A DNA stretch of 54,703 bases from an uncultured Nocardioidaceae bacterium (lineage in GTDB: Bacteria; Actinomycetota; Actinomycetes; Propionibacteriales; Nocardioidaceae): the NCBI GenBank assembly GCA_902805865.1, contig CADCUK010000007.1, positions 1 through 54,703 on the forward strand, written 5' to 3'. Each line of letters starts with the position of its first letter. Position 1 is the first letter of the stretch. Position numbers and translations under genes: made by a program. The notes beneath the pieces are model-generated. The model did not search any database and was not told the origin of the DNA. It was given only the letters and a program-made list of their open reading frames with translations. This document shows, piece by piece, positions 50,510 to 54,703 of this stretch.

Positions 50510-51553
50510 CACGGTCGGCTGCTCCGGCTCGACCGACTCCTGCGCGGCGAGCTCCTGCTTGCGGCGGTCGGCGCGGAGGCTGGTCACCGTGGTGACCGTG
50601 AGCACGGCGACGATGACTCCGAGGGACCACAGGGTGGGGATCTCGGGCACCCACGACCACTGCAGGTGGCCCCAGTGCAGGGCGAGCTTCACGCCGATGA
50701 AGGCGAGGATCACCGCGAGCCCGTAGCCGAGGTGGGACAGCTTCGACAGCGCACCCTCGAGCACGAAGTACAGGGCGCGCAGGCCCAGCAGGGCAAAGGC
50801 GTTCGTGGCGAAGACCAGGAACGGGTCGCCGGTGATGCCGTACACCGCCGGCACGGAGTCGACCGCGAACACGATGTCGGTGGCGAAGACCGCGATCACC
50901 ACGAGGGCCAGCGGGGTGACCGCCCGACGCCCGTCGATCCGGCTCAGCATCCGGGGTCCTTCGTAGTCCGGGGTGACCGGGAGGAACCGGCGCACGAAGC
51001 GGACGCTGCGCAGCTGGTCCACGTCGACCTCGTGGCCGTGCCCCGTCATCGCGTCGCGCAGGATCTTGACCGCGGTGGCCACCAGCACCAGCCCGAACAC
51101 GAGGAACATCCAGTCAAAGGCGCTGAGTGCCGCCGCCCCGAGGGCGATGAAGATGCCGCGCAGCACGAGCGCCCCGACGATGCCGTACAGCAAGACCCGC
51201 TGCTGCAGCTCTCTGGGCACGGCGAACGCGCCCAGCAGCAGCAGGAAGACGAACAGGTTGTCGACGCTGAGCGACTTCTCGACGAGGTAGCCGGTGAGGT
51301 ACTCGACGCCGCGCTCGGAACCGTGCTGGGCGAAGACGTAGCCGCCGAACGCCAGGGGCAGCGCGACGTAGAACGCCGACCAGGAGAGGGCCTCCCGCAT
51401 CGAGACCTCGTGCGGCCGCCGGGTGAGCAGGAAGTCCACCGCGATCAGCACGAGCACCGTGCCGATGACGAACGCCCACAGCGTGGGTGTGCCGATGGTG
51501 TCCAGGCCGCCTCCCGCAGCGGCGGCCGGCGGTGAGTACAGGGGGATGTTCAA
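50492..51553 (-). CDS. terC: TerC-family membrane protein (manganese exporter type)
   Basis: 353 residues with about nine membrane segments. Seen: LTRRPHEVSMREAL, the TerC signature YLTGYLVEKSLSVDNLFVFLLLL (conserved Glu and Asp for ion binding) and FATDIVFAVDSVPAVYGIT, in the second half. Acidic polar C-terminus (RRKQELAAQESVEPEQPT). Known: TerC/Alx proteins export Mn2+, partly metallating exported proteins. Start is a TTG at 51553 with GAGGAG seven bases upstream. A manganese riboswitch in the leader strongly supports the Mn role. Confidence 0.94.
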   Translation of the reverse strand: MNIPLYSPPAAAAGGGLDTIGTPTLWAFVIGTVLVLIAVDFLLTRRPHEVSMREALSWSAFYVALPLAFGGYVFAQHGSERGVEYLTGYLVEKSLSVDNLFVFLLLLGAFAVPRELQQRVLLYGIVGALVLRGIFIALGAAALSAFDWMFLVFGLVLVATAVKILRDAMTGHGHEVDVDQLRSVRFVRRFLPVTPDYEGPRMLSRIDGRRAVTPLALVVIAVFATDIVFAVDSVPAVYGITGDPFLVFATNAFALLGLRALYFVLEGALSKLSHLGYGLAVILAFIGVKLALHWGHLQWSWVPEIPTLWSLGVIVAVLTVTTVTSLRADRRKQELAAQESVEPEQPTVSEHPG

Positions 51554-51562
51554 CAGAGGTCT

Positions 51563-51690
51563 CCTCAGGTCGTAGGCCTGAGGTCTCCTTCACCCGGTCC
51601 GTTCAGGACGGGCAACCTGCCGGGGTGCCACATCGGGCACCGGACTGACCGGCAAGGTTCGACGGAAGTACTCCCCTCGAGGACAAGCGT
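51563..51690 (-). promoter_or_regulatory. yybP-ykoY manganese riboswitch with ribosome-site sequestering hairpin
   Basis: On the - strand the leader reads GAGGGGAGTACTTCC (from about 51678) ... GGGTGAAGGAGACCTC (to 51580), the two ends that define the yybP-ykoY aptamer. Directly after it, CCTCAGG (51583-51577) can pair with CCTGAGG (51569-51563). The second arm includes part of the GAGGAG ribosome site (51566-51561) of terC, giving a translational switch. Outer boundaries are approximate. Confidence 0.85.
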
Positions 51691-51714
51691 AGTGCATCCG
51701 GCCAACCGGCCGGG

Positions 51715-52281
51715 TCAGGTCCCGCGCCGGCCGGCCTGCTCCTCGGCCATCTCGCGGAGCACCTTGCGGAGCCGTCGCGCCCCCCGGTGGCCGCGGGCCT
51801 TGACCGTGCCCAGCGGCGCGCCGAGCCGCTGCGCGACCTCTTCCTGCGTCAGCTGGTCGAAGTGCGTCAGCTCGAGGACCTGCCGCTCGTGCAGCGGCAA
51901 CCGGGCGAGCGCGGAGCGGACCTCGACGGCGTCGGCCAGCCGCTGCACCGTCTCCCGCCCGTCCTCACCGACGACGTTGCTCGCGAGCTCGACGTCGACG
52001 GTGACGACCCGGCGCGACCGGAGGGTGTCCAGGGCGCGGCGGCGGGCGATCGTGAACAGCCAGCCGCTGAAGCGGCGCTCCGGGTCGTACGACGGCGCGA
52101 ACCGCCACACGTCGAGGAACGTGCGCTGGACGACGTCCTCGGCATCGCTGGGACCGACGAACCGCGTGACGTAGGAGAGCACGCTCGGCGCGAAGGCGGC
52201 GTAGGCGTCCGCCAGTGCGGTCTGCTCCTGGCGCGCGAGCCGCAGACCGATGCCCTGCCCGACGGCGTGTGCGGTGTCCAC
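51715..52281 (-). CDS. ECF-type RNA polymerase sigma factor
   Basis: 188 residues from the GTG at 52281. Region 2: ADAYAAFAPSVLSYVTRFVG, SDAEDVVQRTFLDVWRFA, FSGWLFTIARRRALDTLRSRR. Region 4: LPLHERQVLELTHFDQLTQEEVAQRLGAPLGTVKARGHRGARRLRKVL. No anti-sigma gene is adjacent. The gene sits upstream of terC on the same strand, with the riboswitch between; co-transcription is possible. Stress or membrane functions are typical for such factors but not shown here. Confidence 0.92.
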   Translation of the reverse strand: MDTAHAVGQGIGLRLARQEQTALADAYAAFAPSVLSYVTRFVGPSDAEDVVQRTFLDVWRFAPSYDPERRFSGWLFTIARRRALDTLRSRRVVTVDVELASNVVGEDGRETVQRLADAVEVRSALARLPLHERQVLELTHFDQLTQEEVAQRLGAPLGTVKARGHRGARRLRKVLREMAEEQAGRRGT

Positions 52282-52381
52282 GTGAGGTGTTCGCCGCCGC
52301 CGGGTTTCCGGGTTGGTCTGGGCTGGGATGATCCTGCGGTCCGGCCCGCCTGGGGGTCGGCCGCTGTCGAGGAGGAGCACG

Positions 52382-52924
52382 ATGGACGGGTTGAGGGTCG
52401 GCGGGCTGACCGGCGCACCAGCGTTGTCGAGGACGGAGCTGCTCGCCGACCCGGTCGCGGCGGCACTGTCGCGGTGGGAGGAGGGCGGCCGGGTCGAGGT
52501 CGTCGAGATCGACCCGGAGCTCGCGGACACCGCAGCGCTGACCGCGGCCTACGACCTGCCTCTCGACGCGAGCGGCAACTGCGTGGTGGTCGGCGGACGT
52601 CGCGACGGCGTCGAGCGCATCGCCGCCTGCGTGGTGCGGGCCGACACCAGGGCCGACGTGAACAACCTCGTCAAACGCCGGCTCGACGTGCGGAAGGCGT
52701 CGTTCCTCGCCACCGAGCAGGCGGTGCAGCAGACCGGCATGGAGTACGGCGGGATCACGCCTGTCGGCCTCCCCGCCGAGTGGCGGATCTTCGTCGACGA
52801 GTCCCTGACCGAGGCCGCCGTGGTGATCCTGGGCAGCGGCGTGCGTCGGTCGAAGCTGCTGATGAGCGGCACGGTGCTCGCGCACCTGCCCGGTGTCGAG
52901 GTCGTGCCCGGGCTGGGCGTCTGA
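52382..52924 (+). CDS. YbaK/EbsC-family aminoacyl-tRNA deacylase
   Basis: 180 residues from the ATG at 52382, with a strong GAGGAGG-type ribosome site 6-12 bases upstream. Seen: CVVVGGRRDGVERIAACVVRADTRADVNNLVKRRLDVRKASFLATEQAV, with the conserved Lys of the editing site, and GMEYGGITPVGLPAEWRIFVDE. Known: YbaK removes wrongly attached amino acids (Cys from tRNA-Pro, or related). The N-terminal about 40 residues are additional. Divergent from the sigma factor gene. Confidence 0.9.
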   Translation: MDGLRVGGLTGAPALSRTELLADPVAAALSRWEEGGRVEVVEIDPELADTAALTAAYDLPLDASGNCVVVGGRRDGVERIAACVVRADTRADVNNLVKRRLDVRKASFLATEQAVQQTGMEYGGITPVGLPAEWRIFVDESLTEAAVVILGSGVRRSKLLMSGTVLAHLPGVEVVPGLGV

Positions 52925-52938
52925 GCTGAGGTCGCGGC

Positions 52939-53298
52939 CTACTGCTGGCCGGAGGCGACGGCGCCGGCAGCGACCGCACCGAGAGCCACGCCGGCGAAGA
53001 TGACGCCGGTCGACGTGCGGACCGCACCCGACTTGAGCGCCAGCACCGCTGCAGCGGCGTCGGCGCCGTCGACCGCCATGCCCAGCTTGATGAGTGCCGG
53101 CCTCGCCGACGGGGCGGCCATCAGCGTCACCGCACCGAGCGCCGCGTCGCGGACGCCGAAGAGCCGCAGCAGGAACGGGGACTGCGGCGCGTTGTCCAGC
53201 ATGCTGGCGCGCAGCGACCTCTCCGGGGCGATCCAGGCGGCGGTGCCGACGACGATGCGGGCGATGGCGAGTGAGGTGGCTTGGTCCTTGATGTCCAT
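52939..53298 (-). CDS. Small membrane protein of unknown function
   Basis: 119 residues with hydrophobic segments (AIARIVVGTAAWIAP; LGAVTLMAAP; AAAVLALKSG; VIFAGVALGAVAAGAVASG), consistent with three to four transmembrane helices. Resembles short DUF4267-like proteins common in actinobacteria. TAGGGT (53310-53305) ends 6 bases before the ATG, and a 12-bp palindrome lies just upstream of it. Same strand as glpD, 44 bp downstream of its stop. Confidence 0.75.
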   Translation of the reverse strand: MDIKDQATSLAIARIVVGTAAWIAPERSLRASMLDNAPQSPFLLRLFGVRDAALGAVTLMAAPSARPALIKLGMAVDGADAAAAVLALKSGAVRTSTGVIFAGVALGAVAAGAVASGQQ

Positions 53299-53312
53299 GG
53301 ACGGACCCTAGT

Positions 53313-53324
53313 GGAACGCGTTCC
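53313..53324. promoter_or_regulatory. 12-bp palindrome upstream of the small membrane protein gene
   Basis: GGAACGCGTTCC, perfectly self-complementary, 2 bp upstream of the TAGGGT -10 of the gene at 53298 and 18 bp after the glpD stop. Placement suits a repressor or activator site; the binding protein is unknown. A short palindrome may also arise by chance. Confidence 0.45.
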
Positions 53325-53342
53325 CTGTGGCGCGTGGTCGCC

Positions 53343-54703
53343 TCAGTGGGCGATCGAGACCGCCAGCGCCTCTGCGGCCGCCGCCTCCGCCGTTGCCCGG
53401 TCCTCGGCGACCAGGCCGATCCGGGTGCGCCGGTCGAGCAGGTCGTCGACGTCGAGCGCGCCCTCGTGGGTCACGCCCCACAGCAGCTCCGCCCGGGTCA
53501 CCGGGATCCGCTCGGTGACCGGCTCGAGCAGCCGGTCCTCCGACAGCCCGGTCCGCGCCACCGCGTCGGCGAGGACACGAGGGGCCTCGGCGCCGTACCG
53601 GCGAACCAGCCGCGGTGGTGCTGCGACCGCGGCGAGCGCGGTCCGCGAGGCGGCGCCGACCAACGGGAGCGACGCGGTCCGGCAGGGACCGGCGGCGAGG
53701 CCACGGGACGTGTTGGCCGCATCGACCGCGTCCTCGGCCATCTTGCGGTACGTCGTCAGCTTGCCGCCCACGACCGTGACCACCCCGGTGTCCGAGGTGA
53801 GCACGGCGTGCTTGCGCGAGAGGTCCGCAGTGGTGCCGTCGGCCGCGAGCAGCGGGCGCAGGCCGGAGTAGGTGCCGAGCAGGTCGGCGCGGGTCAGCGG
53901 CACGTCGAGAGCCGAGCTGATCGTGCGGAGCAGGAACTCCACCTCGGGCTCCTCGGCGACCGGGACGTCCGGGATCTCCCCGGGGGCAGCCTCGTCGGTC
54001 AGCCCCACGTAGGCCACGCCGTCCGACTGCGGCAGCGTGAACACGAACCGGTTGAAGGTGCCGGGGACGGGCGCGGACACAGCGACGTCGTGGCCGGGCA
54101 GCGCATCCGCTCGTACGACGAGGTGGCTGCCGCGGCTCGGCATCAGCCGCAGCTCGGGGACCAGCTGGCCGGCCCACACACCGGTCGCGTTGACGACCGC
54201 GCGGGCCCGGATGTCGACCGTCCCGCCGGTGAGCTCGTCGCGGACCACGGCGCCGTCGCCGGTGAGCTCGACCGCACGGGCCCTGGTGATGATCCGGGCG
54301 CCGTGGGCGGCGGCGGTCCTGGCGATGGCCACCACCAGCCGGGCGTCGTCCTCGAGCTGACCGTCGTAGGACAGCAGCCCGCCACGCAGCCCTGCACGCT
54401 TGACGCTGGGCACCATCGCGACGGTCTCGTCCACCGACAGCCGCCGCGGGCGGGGGAGGAGCGATCGCGGCGTCCGTGCCGCTGCCCGAAGCAGGTCACC
54501 CGACCGGAGCCCCTGCATCGCCAACAGCCCGTGCTGCTTGGAGACCGCTTCGGTCAGCGGGATGACCATCGGCAGCGCCCGCGTGAGGTGCGGGGCCGTG
54601 CGGGTCATCAGGATGCCGCGCTCCACCGCGCTCTCCCGGGCGACGCCGAGCTGTCCCTTGGCGAGGTAGCGCAAGCCGCCGTGCACGAGCTTCGAGCTCC
54701 ACC
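53343..54703 (-). CDS. glpD: Glycerol-3-phosphate dehydrogenase (5' end beyond window)
   Basis: The visible part is 453 codons, entering at the right edge in the block SSKLVHGGLRYLAKG, typical of GlpD shortly after the FAD-binding start, so about 50-60 residues are missing. Further: FSKQ-like EAVSKQHGLLAM, RAVVNATGVWAGQLV, SRGSHLVVRADALPG, FTLPQSDGVAYVGLTDE, TYSGLRPLLAADG, VLTSDTGVVTVVGGKLTTYRKMAEDAVD, then the C-terminal cap domain. FAD enzyme oxidising glycerol-3-phosphate to dihydroxyacetone phosphate and passing electrons to the membrane quinone pool. No glpK or glpF is in the window. Confidence 0.95.
   Translation of the reverse strand, partial: WSSKLVHGGLRYLAKGQLGVARESAVERGILMTRTAPHLTRALPMVIPLTEAVSKQHGLLAMQGLRSGDLLRAAARTPRSLLPRPRRLSVDETVAMVPSVKRAGLRGGLLSYDGQLEDDARLVVAIARTAAAHGARIITRARAVELTGDGAVVRDELTGGTVDIRARAVVNATGVWAGQLVPELRLMPSRGSHLVVRADALPGHDVAVSAPVPGTFNRFVFTLPQSDGVAYVGLTDEAAPGEIPDVPVAEEPEVEFLLRTISSALDVPLTRADLLGTYSGLRPLLAADGTTADLSRKHAVLTSDTGVVTVVGGKLTTYRKMAEDAVDAANTSRGLAAGPCRTASLPLVGAASRTALAAVAAPPRLVRRYGAEAPRVLADAVARTGLSEDRLLEPVTERIPVTRAELLWGVTHEGALDVDDLLDRRTRIGLVAEDRATAEAAAAEALAVSIAH

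Noticed and set aside
1-54703. tRNA or rRNA genes, CRISPR arrays, insertion sequences, prophage
   Set aside because: I saw no cloverleaf with the conserved T-loop, no rRNA core sequence, no regularly spaced repeats and no transposase or phage gene on either strand.

Overview
The window is about 54.7 kb of very GC-rich, densely packed chromosome from an actinobacterium. Gene content (RecBCD, EcsC, DUF5926, EgtC-like, DinB/mycothiol-type and ECF sigma genes) and remnants of a GGTGGTCGAGCCTGTC-type repeat that I associate with Nocardioides suggest Nocardioidaceae (inference, not a database result). The region is ordinary core and housekeeping chromosome. I see no tRNA or rRNA gene, insertion sequence, integrase, prophage or CRISPR array. 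No gene-free gap exceeds 300 bases; the largest (41921-42163) holds a promoter, a tiny reading frame and a terminator.

Layout. 1-9546: signal peptidase I (cut by the window edge), an M15 carboxypeptidase-like lipoprotein, a quinone oxidoreductase, several GNAT acetyltransferases (one with a long acidic tail), a D-aminoacylase-type amidohydrolase, an M13 metallopeptidase and a small lipoprotein. 9593-17030: an FMN glutamate-synthase-domain protein, an EgtC-like amidotransferase lacking its nucleophilic cysteine, glutathione peroxidase, a TetR repressor divergent from a histone-deacetylase-fold enzyme, two small conserved proteins, a beta-propeller protein and a VOC protein. 17045-25980: recC-recB-recD. 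25990-30465: leucine catabolism operon (acyl-CoA carboxylase beta and alpha, HMG-CoA lyase). 30517-34066: three overlapping genes, two sulfotransferases around a diverged sulfotransferase-like pseudoenzyme. 34080-41920: EcsC, Aat, Fpg/Nei glycosylase, an AAA ATPase, DinB, PIMT, GDPD, an anti-sigma-type ATPase and DUF5926. 41973-45644: an osmoprotectant ABC operon preceded by a promoter, an 18-codon frame and a terminator. 45672-54703: a hotdog-like protein, arginine deiminase, M14 peptidase, two 3beta-HSD-like reductases, TerC under a manganese riboswitch, an ECF sigma factor, YbaK, a small membrane protein and GlpD (cut by the edge).

Main observations. (1) A 28-bp perfect palindrome directly before the leucine operon shares a 16-bp core (14 of 16 identical) with a site at the TetR promoter 13 kb away. 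In both places a TAACCT -10 element overlaps the site and an ATG follows 6-7 bases later, so the TetR is predicted to repress itself and the leucine operon, and perhaps the divergent deacetylase. (2) The middle gene of the sulfotransferase trio aligns along its length with its neighbours but has lost both PAPS-binding motifs. (3) A strong promoter at 41973-42001 runs straight into an 18-codon Cys-Cys reading frame overlapping an intrinsic terminator, a candidate attenuator or short RNA ahead of the osmoprotectant genes. (4) At least a dozen genes show a -10 hexamer 5-7 bases before the start codon, indicating widespread leaderless transcription.
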